Source of the DNA: Staphylococcus epidermidis
GTDB lineage: Bacteria; Bacillota; Bacilli; Staphylococcales; Staphylococcaceae
Reading direction: 5' to 3'
NCBI RefSeq assembly: GCF_006742205.1
Contig: NZ_AP019721.1
Location: 2,108,001 to 2,172,000, forward strand
DNA length: 64,000 bases
The position numbers were made by a program, and so were the translations under genes. Positions 38,452 through 47,407 of the stretch are shown piece after piece. The notes under the pieces were generated by a model. The model worked only from the letters and a program-made list of their open reading frames with translations, had not been told where the DNA came from and made no database searches. Position 1 is the first letter of the stretch. Each line of letters starts with the position of its first letter.

Positions 38452-39204
38452 TTATAATTTAATAAATGTTTTTATCGCGTCAGAAATGTATAAATTCAAA
38501 CCACGTTCACGTTGCTTGTTAATAAACTTTACAAATCGCTCGTCCTCAATATAAATCTGAGCTATATATTCTAAAAATTGATTGTCACAATTAGGAACTT
38601 GTTCTTTCAAAATACATTGTAATTTCTTAGTTTTTCCACTTGCTTCAAGTATAGAAACTTTGTTTAAGTATAGTTGATTCATTTCGTCAAAAAACATATT
38701 TAATTGCTTATTAATTTCCTCAAAATGATTTTGCTGTTCTGATTCATCCTTACATTTTTGTTTATCTTTATATGCTTGATAATAATGAGTATCTCCATAC
38801 TTACTTGCTGCTTCTTTTTCATACTGTTCATTTAAATTGAAATTTTGCATTGTAGTTACCTCAATCTCATCGTTATCTTTGTGAAAATGATGTTCTAACG
38901 TACGGATAATATCGTTTAAGCGATCTCTTTTTTTAACAATGTGATAAAAATTATCATGTAATATTTTAGTTCTAAAATCACTATCACCTTCAAAATACGT
39001 CTGTATTTGCTTTAATGTTAAATCTAATTCCTTTAAAAAGAGAATATATTGTAACTTTGAAATATCTTGAACATTATAATATCGGTATCCATTAGCACTC
39101 ATTTGTTGTGGCACGAGTAACCCCTTTTCATGATAATAATGAAGCGTGCGTATACTAACTCCGGTAATGTCAGAAAGCGTTTTGGGACTGAAGCGTTCTT
39201 TCAT
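38452..39204 (-). CDS. MerR-family regulator with TipAS domain
   Basis: A 250-residue regulator. N-terminal winged helix RFSPKTLSDITGVSIRTLHYYHEKGLL binds DNA. A coiled-coil (~75-115) joins it to a C-terminal TipAS domain beginning EKEAASKYGDTHYYQAYKD. In Streptomyces TipAL this domain senses thiopeptide antibiotics. The AGGAGGTGAA site lies four bases before the first ATG and seven before the second; I use the second (39204). No obvious regulated partner lies beside it; the gene upstream (39259) is on the same strand. The inducer is unknown. Confidence 0.85.
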   Translation of the reverse strand: MKERFSPKTLSDITGVSIRTLHYYHEKGLLVPQQMSANGYRYYNVQDISKLQYILFLKELDLTLKQIQTYFEGDSDFRTKILHDNFYHIVKKRDRLNDIIRTLEHHFHKDNDEIEVTTMQNFNLNEQYEKEAASKYGDTHYYQAYKDKQKCKDESEQQNHFEEINKQLNMFFDEMNQLYLNKVSILEASGKTKKLQCILKEQVPNCDNQFLEYIAQIYIEDERFVKFINKQRERGLNLYISDAIKTFIKL

Positions 39205-39258
39205 CATTTCACCTCCTGAATTAAAGTATGAGGTATGACGTTACGTTAAGGTCAATAC

Positions 39259-39894
39259 TTATTTTTTAAAATAGGTATCTAAAAAGGTATAGCGTTGTTT
39301 CCCCTTACCATTAAAATAATTTTTCCCAAAATTATCTAATAAAGCGTGAAACTCATTTGCATCTTGATTTGAAAATGATTCAGGAAGTGTTAATTCCTGT
39401 TTCAATTTATGATAACTTTCTGTATGTTGATATCCCAATTTTCTAAAAATACGTCTAGTATAACTATCAGGTATGAATTCTTTACCTTTAAAAATATATA
39501 CTATTAAGACATCGGCGGTCTCTTCACCTATACCACGGATGGTGAGTAATTCTTTTCTTAAGCTATCACCGTATAACTTAGCTATACTACTATAATCAAA
39601 ATGATGTTGATTTAACCATAGTAACAATGCCTGTATAGCCTTAGCTTTATTTTTATAGAAACCACTCGAACGTATCACTTGCTGCAACGATTCTAAAGGC
39701 ATTTTCAATATCGTCTGTGCATTAAAAGAAGTTTCTTCTTTTAATCTTGATAACGCTATATCTGCATTGTTCCAATTAGTATTTTGGACTAGAATTGCCC
39801 CAAGCATCATTTCTATTGGCGTTTCTGCTGGCCACCAATATTGAGGGCCCATATTTTGATATAGAATTTGATATAATTTTTCTATTGATAACAT
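39259..39894 (-). CDS. HhH-GPD DNA glycosylase (endonuclease III superfamily)
   Basis: 211 residues with the helix-hairpin-helix LLTIRGIGEETADVLIVYIF followed by IPDSYTRRIFRKLGY. The catalytic Asp (Asp143) is present, but the Lys of endonuclease III is Glu125, which points to a monofunctional glycosylase. There are no cysteines at all, so the [4Fe-4S] cluster of endonuclease III is absent. This pattern resembles MagIII-type 3-methyladenine glycosylases. AGGGGGAG before the ATG at 39894 decides the start over a longer frame. Monocistronic. Confidence 0.82.
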   Translation of the reverse strand: MLSIEKLYQILYQNMGPQYWWPAETPIEMMLGAILVQNTNWNNADIALSRLKEETSFNAQTILKMPLESLQQVIRSSGFYKNKAKAIQALLLWLNQHHFDYSSIAKLYGDSLRKELLTIRGIGEETADVLIVYIFKGKEFIPDSYTRRIFRKLGYQHTESYHKLKQELTLPESFSNQDANEFHALLDNFGKNYFNGKGKQRYTFLDTYFKK

Positions 39895-40095
39895 GATTTC
39901 TCCCCCTACAAATCTTCGCATGATTGTTATATCTCGCATGCTACATTGTCCAATTTTCCCAAGAAGTCTGAGGTGTTGTCCTACCTAATTGTTAATATTC
40001 CTTTTATAACAAACTTTATGCTGTGTCCCAATATCGGTTTGCTTTGCTTGTTTTTTCTTTTTGGAATGCATCAATAATAAGGACTAAATAATGTA

Positions 40096-40128
40096 AGAGC
40101 CTGTACATATAAATATGTCACAGGCTCT
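40096..40128 (-). terminator. Terminator after argS
   Basis: AGAGCCTGT/ACAGGCTCT perfect 9-bp arms with inner CATAT/ATATG. Confidence 0.82.
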
Positions 40129-40150
40129 CGTGTATCTATTTTATGAAGTT

Positions 40151-41812
40151 TTACATAGATTCTGGTGCTGTAACACCTACTAATGCTAATGCATTGTGCA
40201 AGGTAATACGCACCGCTTCAATCATAGCTACATGTGCTTTAGTTTTTTCCGTATCATCTGTAAGCACTTTTTCAGCATTATAAAATTTATGGAATGCTGC
40301 AGCTAGATCCTGAATATAATTAGTTAGACGATGAGGTGCACGATGTTCGGCTGCACTCTCTATCGTCGATTCGAATTCTGCTACTTTTTTTAATAAGTCT
40401 ATTGCTTTATCATTATTTATTTTAGAAAAGTCTGCATCAGTAGACACTTCAATACCTTGTTCTTTAGCTTGCTTTAGAATAGAACAAATTCGTGCATGTG
40501 CATATTGTGCGTAATAAATTGGATTGTCTTGAGATTGCTCTTTAGCTAACTCTAAATCAAAGTCAAAATGAGAATCAGGACTACGCATTGTTAAGAAATA
40601 ACGTGCAGCATCGATACCGACTTCATCCATAATTTCACGTAAAGTAATCGCATTGCCTGTACGCTTACTCATCTTCACTTCTTCTCCGTTTTGCATAAGG
40701 CGAACCATTTGCATAATTTGAATTTCAAGACGATCGCTGTCTACACCAAATGTTTCTAAGCTAGCTTTGAGACGGTTAATATAACCGTGGTGATCAGCAC
40801 CCATTAAATCAATTAAAATATCATTTCCTCTATTAATCTTATTGTAGTGATAGGCCGTATCTGGTGTGAAATAAGTGTAATTACCGTCTTTTTTTATTAA
40901 TACACGATCTTTATCGTCTTTAAAGTCACTTGTACGTAACCAAGTCGCGCCATCTGCTTCATACGTATAGCCTAGCTCTTTCATTTTAGATAATGTATTT
41001 TTAATCGCGCCATTTTCATATAAAGATGTTTCGCTAAACCAATTATCAAAGTGCACGTTAAAATCAGATAAATCCTTTTTTAATTTTTCCATTTCATAAT
41101 CGACACCAAGTTGTCTAAACGTTTTTAAGCGTTCTTCATCAGAGTAGTCTTTTATTTCTGGATGTTTAACAGCGAGATCTTTACCGATTTCAATAATGTC
41201 TTTACCATTATAACCGTCTGCCGGCATCTCATAACTCGTATCACCTAAAGCTTCGAAGTATCGTGCTTCAATTGATCGTGCTAAATTAGTGATTTGATTA
41301 CCTGCGTCATTAATATAATATTCACGTGTAACATTGTAACCAGCCGCAATGAGAATATTAGCTAAAGAATCGCCTACAGCTGCATTCCTAGCATGACCAA
41401 TATGTAAGTCTCCTGTTGGATTAGCTGATACATATTCTAATAAAATGTTAGTATTCTTAGATTGTGTTGCATATCCAAATCGATCACCTTTTGTGATAGC
41501 TTCTGGAATAATGTCTGTTAAATATTGATTATCCAGATAAAAGTTGATGAAACCTGGCCCAGCAATATCAACCTGTTTAACGTGTGCTTTGCTTGTATCT
41601 AAATGATCGACAATAGCTTGCGCAATTTCACGTGGATTACGCTTAGCAATTTTTGTTAAAACCATAGCAATATTAGAAGAATAATCTCCATTTTTAGTAT
41701 CTTTAGGTATTTCAATTTTAATTTCTGGAATATCTTCTGCGAGGTTAGCTTTTCTAATACTAGCTTCTATTTCTTCTATTAGCGTCTGTTTAACCTGATC
41801 GATTATATTCAT
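40151..41812 (-). CDS. argS: Arginyl-tRNA synthetase
   Basis: This 553-residue class I synthetase charges tRNA-Arg. It has the N-terminal Add-1 domain (~1-110), HIGH motif [10 protein letters not shown] near residue 130, KMSKR motif VKMSKRTGN near 370 and the anticodon-binding DALR domain (from ~430). Length matches the bacterial family. It overlaps the DUF1934 gene by four bases (GCGAATG region), as in Bacillus where ywiB precedes argS. No T-box leader was seen upstream. Confidence 0.97.
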   Translation of the reverse strand: MNIIDQVKQTLIEEIEASIRKANLAEDIPEIKIEIPKDTKNGDYSSNIAMVLTKIAKRNPREIAQAIVDHLDTSKAHVKQVDIAGPGFINFYLDNQYLTDIIPEAITKGDRFGYATQSKNTNILLEYVSANPTGDLHIGHARNAAVGDSLANILIAAGYNVTREYYINDAGNQITNLARSIEARYFEALGDTSYEMPADGYNGKDIIEIGKDLAVKHPEIKDYSDEERLKTFRQLGVDYEMEKLKKDLSDFNVHFDNWFSETSLYENGAIKNTLSKMKELGYTYEADGATWLRTSDFKDDKDRVLIKKDGNYTYFTPDTAYHYNKINRGNDILIDLMGADHHGYINRLKASLETFGVDSDRLEIQIMQMVRLMQNGEEVKMSKRTGNAITLREIMDEVGIDAARYFLTMRSPDSHFDFDLELAKEQSQDNPIYYAQYAHARICSILKQAKEQGIEVSTDADFSKINNDKAIDLLKKVAEFESTIESAAEHRAPHRLTNYIQDLAAAFHKFYNAEKVLTDDTEKTKAHVAMIEAVRITLHNALALVGVTAPESM

Positions 41813-42237
41813 TCGCTTATCTCCTTATAATTTATTTCATATTGATAAGAACCCATCTTTTGTTCATCTTGATATAACTCATAATGTATTTTAAGTTTAC
41901 CGCCATTATGAGTAACGAAATGCATAAGGCTTAGTGTTTTAACAGTTAAAGGTATTTTTCCGGTAGGTACATCATAGAGTGTTGTCGTCTCATGTCCTTC
42001 GACGAAATGTAAGTTCATATTAATGTCGCCTTTACGAATTAACTTTACACCGCTATCTTCAATTTTAATCGTAACATTAACTTTAGCATCTTCAATTTGT
42101 TCTTCGTAACGTATAAAATCTGCAAATTTTTGTTGCCAAGAACCTTTTGTAGTAAACTCAAATCTCTGCTTTTCACCATTCTGTTTCAAAACTTGACGGG
42201 TTTGAATGTTAATATTTTTATTCAATTTACTACTCAC
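41809..42237 (-). CDS. DUF1934 (YwiB-like) protein
   Basis: ~142-residue all-beta protein of the DUF1934 family (calycin-like barrel), usual neighbour of argS. Recognisable: [19 protein letters not shown], then [27 protein letters not shown] favour a GTG start at 42237 (V/MKVSS or the following codon), since AAGGGTTAAG precedes it; the ATG at 42264 has no ribosome site. Function unknown; coupled to argS. Confidence 0.78.
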   Translation of the reverse strand: MSSKLNKNINIQTRQVLKQNGEKQRFEFTTKGSWQQKFADFIRYEEQIEDAKVNVTIKIEDSGVKLIRKGDINMNLHFVEGHETTTLYDVPTGKIPLTVKTLSLMHFVTHNGGKLKIHYELYQDEQKMGSYQYEINYKEISE

Positions 42238-42333
42238 CTTAACCCTTACAATAATAAATGTCATTATAGCATAAAACTGCTATTGCTTGTAGTACTCAAG
42301 ACATGTGTTCATGTCAAAAATTTACACAATATG

Positions 42334-42372
42334 AAAAGAACCTGAAACATTAATCTTGTCTCAGATTCTTTT
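42334..42372 (-). terminator. Terminator-like hairpin downstream of the 36-residue ORF
   Basis: AAAAGAACCTGA/TCAGATTCTTTT (12 positions, one mismatch) with a 15-nt loop and T-run on both strands. Confidence 0.65.
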
Positions 42373-42491
42373 CACATATTCACAATTCATAACTGAGGTG
42401 AAAGTGGTGCTTTCCTATTCTAGATATTGTTGCCACAGAGAACTCACACATTTAATATAAATGTCACCTATCACTTCAATCAGATTTACAA

Positions 42492-42602
42492 TTATTCAAC
42501 ATCAATAATGTCAATTTCATATTTTTTTAATAAAAATCTATATTTATCGAAATATACGATGCCGAATATCATTGCTGCAATGATGAACATTGTCTTTTTC
42601 AT
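42492..42602 (-). CDS. Candidate 36-residue membrane microprotein
   Basis: Reads MKKTMFIIAAMIFGIVYFDK then KYRFLLKKYEIDIIDVE. One N-terminal hydrophobic segment and a charged tail. TGAGGTTAAAAG lies just before the ATG, and a terminator-like hairpin follows at 42334-42372. Such short proteins are often missed. It may be real or chance; homologues were not checked. Confidence 0.4.
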   Translation of the reverse strand: MKKTMFIIAAMIFGIVYFDKYRFLLKKYEIDIIDVE

Positions 42603-42714
42603 CTTTTAACCTCATATTCCTCAAAATATTTTTAAATCTATAATATATTATAGCATTATCAAATTGTATTTCTATAAAATATTCAAGGTTAGAGTTAGTT
42701 TTCAATCATATATT

Positions 42715-43106
42715 TTAGAGGAAATGCCCATCTTCAAATATAACACGCTCTTTTTTATTTTGAATAAAGTAATTAAAATTATTATTTTGAAAATCACTTA
42801 AAAGAGCTTTAGATGTACTATAGTTAAACATAAAATCCTCTGTCTCAATAAACATTTTTTTAAAAAGCAGTCCGTCTTTTAAAGTGATTTTTTTATATCA
42901 TTATAATCGACTTCATCTACTTTAATATATTCAAAAGTGTTAAAATTTACATTTAAAAGAGCCAAGAATTTTTTTCCAAAATAATAAACGTGTAATGGTT
43001 GTCTCTTATTTTGCCCAATAAGGAGACGACCTTTTTCAAATGTTTGTTGTGGAAAATTTAAATCTAAAAATTCTAAAATTTCATCTTCTTTTAATTTAAA
43101 TCGCAT
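42715..43106 (-). pseudogene. PH-like (YokE-type) protein split by a frameshift at an A7 run
   Basis: The first part starts at the ATG at 43106 after AAGGAAGGG and runs 75 residues (MRFKLKEDEILEFLDLNF...) to a stop at 42879. Seven A on the minus strand (plus T at 42888-42894) occur at ATA AAA AAA TCA. In the -1 frame reading continues without a stop for 57 more residues (ITLKDGLLFKKMFIETED...FEDGHFL) to 42715. The joined ~130-residue protein has the strand pattern of bacterial PH-domain proteins. The site is a canonical A AAA AAA slippery heptamer in the right phase, so the gene could be frameshifted on purpose, phase variable, decayed or a sequencing error. Confidence 0.7.
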
Positions 43107-43186
43107 AATTAGCCCTTCCTTTTTTACATTCACAAATCAAAAGATAGTTTAATTTCTAAATATTATATTATCTTTTATGTTCACTT

Positions 43187-44209
43187 TCAGTGCGTGCTTT
43201 TCATATCAATTACCATTCGACCCGTAATTGTTCCTTTTTCCATTTCATCAAAAATATCGTTAATTTCAGATAATTGTCTTAATTGGATTTTAGGAATAAC
43301 TTTATTTTCGGCAGCAAATTGAAATGCTTCTCTTAAATCTTGTCTGGTACCAACTAATGAACCAACGACTTCAATTCCATCAAGCACTAAACGTGGAATA
43401 TCTAAATCCATTTTATCTACTGGAAGTCCTACTGCTACCACACGTGCACCCGCCTTAACAACATCAACTGCTTGATTAAAAGGTGTTTTAGCTACAGCAG
43501 TAATCACCGTTGCATCTAATCCTTTATTATTCGTTAGACGATTAACTTCCTCAATAGGATCAACATTAGTTGAATTTATGATTGCATCAGCACCAAGCTC
43601 TTTAGCAAAATTTAATTTATCATCATTAATGTCAAATGCAACGACTTTCGCGCCCATTACGTTTTTGGCGTATTGCAATGCTAAATTACCTAATCCTCCC
43701 ACACCAAATACGCCTAACCATTGTCCTGGTTCGATACCACTCACTTTTACTGCTTTATATGTTGTCACACCTGCACAGGTAATAGATGAAGCAGCCGCTG
43801 GATCAAGATTTTCGGGAACTTTAACTGCATAATTCGCATCAACAATGACTTCTTCAGCCATTGCCCCATCAACAGTATATCCGGCATTAAGGACATCCCT
43901 GCATAATGTTTCTCTACCAGTTGTGCAATACTCACAATTACCACATGCTGCATACATCCATGCTATAGATACACGATCCCCTACCTTTAATGAATCTACG
44001 TTATCAGCAATTTTAATGACACGTCCAATTCCTTCATGTCCTAATGTTACACCTGTTACGTCACCGAAATCTGCATTTTTAACATGTAAATCAGTATGAC
44101 ATACACCACAATATTCAGTCTTTACTAATGCTTCTCCAGGTCTTAATTCTCTTAAACGTTTTTCTTCAATACTTACTCTATGATCTTTGGTTACTACAGC
44201 TGCTTTCAT
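43187..44209 (-). CDS. adhA: Zinc-dependent alcohol dehydrogenase AdhA/Adh1
   Basis: 340-residue medium-chain dehydrogenase that interconverts ethanol and acetaldehyde with NAD(H). Catalytic zinc ligands: Cys37 (GVCHTD), His58-Glu59 (GHEG) and Cys in SITCAGVT. Structural zinc ligands: Cys89, Cys92, Cys95, Cys103 in [16 protein letters not shown]. Rossmann motif [13 protein letters not shown], then DINDDKLN selecting NAD. Length and motifs match Adh1 of S. aureus in the same place near argS. AGGGAGGGC before the ATG. Fermentative function inferred. Confidence 0.92.
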   Translation of the reverse strand: MKAAVVTKDHRVSIEEKRLRELRPGEALVKTEYCGVCHTDLHVKNADFGDVTGVTLGHEGIGRVIKIADNVDSLKVGDRVSIAWMYAACGNCEYCTTGRETLCRDVLNAGYTVDGAMAEEVIVDANYAVKVPENLDPAAASSITCAGVTTYKAVKVSGIEPGQWLGVFGVGGLGNLALQYAKNVMGAKVVAFDINDDKLNFAKELGADAIINSTNVDPIEEVNRLTNNKGLDATVITAVAKTPFNQAVDVVKAGARVVAVGLPVDKMDLDIPRLVLDGIEVVGSLVGTRQDLREAFQFAAENKVIPKIQLRQLSEINDIFDEMEKGTITGRMVIDMKSTH

Positions 44210-44500
44210 AAAAAGCCCTCCCTAGTATTAAAGTGTAATTCTATTACTTCCACCCTTATTTTACACTCTTTTGAAATCGTTTTCCAAAAGTCCTTTCATT
44301 TATACTGAATTTTTTGTAAATTGTATATAGAGCGACATAATATCGTCACTTTTATAGCATATTTTATGATTTATTCATATATTTTATTTTTTAACTATAT
44401 ATATATATCATGTCAGTGAAAAGTCATCGCTCTTAATCACACCTTATAATTTTGGGGATGAAGGTGTTTATTTTAAAAATCTTAATTGGAGGGGATAAAA
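44210..44500. promoter_or_regulatory. Divergent adhA/lar promoter region
   Basis: 291 bp between the dehydrogenase and the lar operon. Contains an (AT)6 run near 44397-44408. No known operator (Rex or otherwise) was recognised with confidence. Confidence 0.4.
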
Positions 44501-45769
44501 GTGAAGACGCAAGTTTTGTACGGAAAATCTGAAATTGAAATCAATGTGCCTGATGATAGCACAATCATAGAGCCTCAAAACATCGACGCTATTCAAGATT
44601 ATGAATCAACAATTAAAAATGTATTAAGAAACCCCACAAATTCTAAACCTTTAAAAGAAATGGTAAACAGTAATGATATTGTTTCTATTGTTATTAGTGA
44701 TATTACACGTCCAACGCCCAACCATATTCTTGTACCTTTACTAATTGAGGAATTAAATCATGTTCCTCGTGAGAATTTCGTAATTATTAATGGTACAGGG
44801 ACTCATCGAGATCAAACGCGAGATGAATTGATTCAAATGTTAGGTGAAGATATTGTAAATTCAGTAAAAATCGTTCACAATCATTGCTCAGAAAAAGAAA
44901 GTCTAGCTAAAGTGGGACACAGTCAATATGGATGTGATGTTTATTTAAACAAAGCATATGTAGAATCCGATTTTAAAATTGTAACAGGTTTTATTGAACC
45001 ACACTTTTTCGCCGGATTTTCAGGTGGACCTAAAGGGATAATGCCTGGAATTGCAGGTTTAGAAACAATTCAAACATTTCATAATGCAAAAATGATTGGC
45101 GATCCGAGATCAACGTGGGGAAATTTAGAAGACAATCCAGTTCAAGATATGGCACGGGAAGTTAACCGTATGTGTAAACCTGACTTTTTACTTAATGTTG
45201 CATTGAATAAAAGTAAAGAAATTACTGCAGCATTTGCTGGTGAAATCTTAGATACACACAAAGAAGGATGCGCATATGTAAAAGATCATGCAATGTTTAA
45301 ATGTGAGCAACGCTTTGATATTGTTATCGCATCAAATTCTGGCTATCCTTTAGATCAAAATTTATATCAAACAGTTAAAGGGATGAGTGCAGCGAGTAAA
45401 GTTGTTAAAAAAGACGGTCATATTATTATGGTATCTGAGTGTGCAGATGGCTTTCCTGATCATGGTAAGTTTGCCGAAATTTTCAAAATGGCAGACACAC
45501 CTCAAGGTATTTTAGAACTTATTCACAATCCAAACTTTAAGGAAGTTGACCAATGGCAAGTACAAAAACAAGCAAGTATTCAAACTTTTGCCAATGTGCA
45601 TGTTTATTCAGAACTTACTGACCAACAACTTAAAGACTCGATGTTAATCCCAACCTCTAACATTGAACATACAATACAAGAATTAGAACATCGATATGGC
45701 CGTAAATTAACCATTGGTGTTATGCCACAAGGTCCTTTAACAATACCGTACGTAGAAGATAAAGAATAA
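44501..45769 (+). CDS. larA: Nickel-pincer lactate racemase LarA
   Basis: A 422-residue enzyme interconverting D- and L-lactate (or a related 2-hydroxyacid) with the (SCS)Ni(II) pincer cofactor. The cofactor-tethering Lys178 lies in GFSGGPKGIMPG; His168 (IEPHFF) and His102 (TGTHRD) are in place for proton transfer and His194 (TFHNAK) for nickel binding. These are offset by exactly six from Lactobacillus plantarum LarA positions 184/174/108/200. The start is a GTG at 44501 after GGAGGGG; the longer ATG frame overlaps the ribosome site. It leads larA-larE-larB-larC. Confidence 0.92.
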   Translation: MKTQVLYGKSEIEINVPDDSTIIEPQNIDAIQDYESTIKNVLRNPTNSKPLKEMVNSNDIVSIVISDITRPTPNHILVPLLIEELNHVPRENFVIINGTGTHRDQTRDELIQMLGEDIVNSVKIVHNHCSEKESLAKVGHSQYGCDVYLNKAYVESDFKIVTGFIEPHFFAGFSGGPKGIMPGIAGLETIQTFHNAKMIGDPRSTWGNLEDNPVQDMAREVNRMCKPDFLLNVALNKSKEITAAFAGEILDTHKEGCAYVKDHAMFKCEQRFDIVIASNSGYPLDQNLYQTVKGMSAASKVVKKDGHIIMVSECADGFPDHGKFAEIFKMADTPQGILELIHNPNFKEVDQWQVQKQASIQTFANVHVYSELTDQQLKDSMLIPTSNIEHTIQELEHRYGRKLTIGVMPQGPLTIPYVEDKE

Positions 45770-45788
45770 TAAATGGAGGATGGAAACT

Positions 45789-46616
45789 ATGACTGAATTA
45801 AATACTAAAGAAATGAAATTAGACGCACTATTGAAAGACATGCAGAGTGTAGTAATTGCCTTCTCAGGTGGAGTAGATAGTAGCTTGTTACTGAAAAAAG
45901 CGATTGATATTTTAGGTGTTAACTATGTTAAACCTGTTGTAGTAAAATCAGAATTATTTAGAAATGAAGAGTTTGAACTAGCGCTTAAACTTGGACAAAG
46001 TCTAGGTGTTGAAGTATTAGAAACTGAAATGTCTGAACTTCAAGATGCGAATATCGTTAAAAATACGCCTGAAAGTTGGTACTATAGCAAGCGCTTGATG
46101 TATAGTCAACTTGAGAATATTAAGAATAAACTAGGATTTAATTATGTGCTAGATGGTATGATTATGGATGACTTAGATGATTTTCGTCCCGGATTAAAAG
46201 CAAGAGACGACTTTGGTGTTCGTAGCGTTTTACAAGAAGCAAAACTATATAAATCTGAAGTTAGAGAATTAAGTCATCAACATGACTTGCCTGTATGGAA
46301 TAAACCAGCCTTATGTAGTCTAGCATCAAGAATACCTTATGGTGAGGAATTAAGTTTTACAAAAGTTAACAAGGTCAACGAAGCAGAAAAATTCATTTTA
46401 AGCCTAGGTATTAACCACGTACGAGTACGCTATCATCACAACATAGCACGCATTGAAGTAACAGAAGATCAATTAAATAATCTTCTTAAATTGAAAGACA
46501 GTATCATATTACATTTGAAAGAATTAGGATTTGACTATGTAACAATGGATTTAGAAGGCTATCGTACAGGTAGTATGAATGAAATCATTGATACCAAATC
46601 TACAAGTTTTAAATAA
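45789..46616 (+). CDS. larE: Sacrificial sulfur insertase LarE
   Basis: A 275-residue ATP-pyrophosphatase (PP-loop SGGVDSS near residue 26) that adenylates the cofactor precursor carboxylates and donates sulfur from its own cysteine. That Cys is at position 176 here (NKPALCSLASR), the same number as in Lactobacillus plantarum LarE. The ATG at 45789 is chosen because the longest frame begins inside the GGAGGA ribosome site. It lies between larA and larB. Confidence 0.92.
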   Translation: MTELNTKEMKLDALLKDMQSVVIAFSGGVDSSLLLKKAIDILGVNYVKPVVVKSELFRNEEFELALKLGQSLGVEVLETEMSELQDANIVKNTPESWYYSKRLMYSQLENIKNKLGFNYVLDGMIMDDLDDFRPGLKARDDFGVRSVLQEAKLYKSEVRELSHQHDLPVWNKPALCSLASRIPYGEELSFTKVNKVNEAEKFILSLGINHVRVRYHHNIARIEVTEDQLNNLLKLKDSIILHLKELGFDYVTMDLEGYRTGSMNEIIDTKSTSFK

Positions 46617-46630
46617 GGATGTGAGTACCT

Positions 46631-47407
46631 ATGAGCCATAGTTATAATTCTATAGAAGAGGTGCTCAAAGCTGTAAAATCAAATCAACTATCTATTAATG
46701 ATGCTAAAGCCCAACTCAGTCATTATGACGAATTGGGCTTTGCTAAAATTGACTTACATAGAGCACAGCGTCAAGGATTTCCCGAAGTTATCTTTGGGCA
46801 AGGAAAAACAAAAGAACAAATCACTAAAATCATCTCTAGTTTGATATTTCATAATGAAGTTATTCTAGTGACACGTGTTGATGAAATGAAAGCAAAATAC
46901 ATTTTACAACATTATCCAAACTTGGAATATCATCAAACTGCACAGTTAATTAGCACTCCACTAAAAGATATACCACAAACTAAATACTATGTTTCTGTAC
47001 TTTGTGCTGGAACTTCTGATTTACCTATTGCAGAAGAAGCTGCATTAACCGCTGAAATCATGGGAGTAAGTGTAAAACGATTTTATGATGTCGGGGTTTC
47101 AGGTATTCATCGCTTATTATCCAACATTCATGATATACGCAGAGGGAAAGTTTCTATCGTTATAGCTGGAATGGAAGGCGCTTTAGCAAGTGTTGTTGGA
47201 GGATTAGTCAACCACCCTGTATATGCAGTACCAACGAGTGTAGGTTATGGAGCAAACTTGAATGGGGTTACCACCCTATTATCAATGATAAATAGTTGCG
47301 CACCCGGAACCAGCGTATTAAATATCAATAATGGATTTGGTGGCGGTTACAACGCTGCACAGATTATTCATATGCTAGAAAATAAAGAGAGTGAGGTATC
47401 TTTATGA
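46631..47407 (+). CDS. larB: Nicotinate mononucleotide carboxylase LarB
   Basis: 258 residues, PurE-like. LarB carboxylates and hydrolyses nicotinic acid adenine dinucleotide to start synthesis of the nickel-pincer cofactor. The PurE-like C-terminal half contains VLCAGTSDLPIAEEAALTAE, RFYDVGVSGIHRLL and GMEGALASVVGGL. The stop overlaps larC by four bases (ATGA). AAGGATGTGAG upstream of the ATG. Confidence 0.92.
   Translation: MSHSYNSIEEVLKAVKSNQLSINDAKAQLSHYDELGFAKIDLHRAQRQGFPEVIFGQGKTKEQITKIISSLIFHNEVILVTRVDEMKAKYILQHYPNLEYHQTAQLISTPLKDIPQTKYYVSVLCAGTSDLPIAEEAALTAEIMGVSVKRFYDVGVSGIHRLLSNIHDIRRGKVSIVIAGMEGALASVVGGLVNHPVYAVPTSVGYGANLNGVTTLLSMINSCAPGTSVLNINNGFGGGYNAAQIIHMLENKESEVSL

Noticed and set aside
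42238..42333. T-box leader for argS
   Set aside because: No specifier stem or T-box consensus seen upstream of the DUF1934-argS pair.
42427..42609. 60-residue plus-strand frame
   Set aside because: No ribosome site and low-complexity Asn/Tyr/Ile content; the opposite strand carries a better short frame with a ribosome site.
44395..44410. AT dinucleotide run as a phase-variation site
   Set aside because: Only about six units, located in promoter space of an AT-rich genome; not enough to support phase variation.
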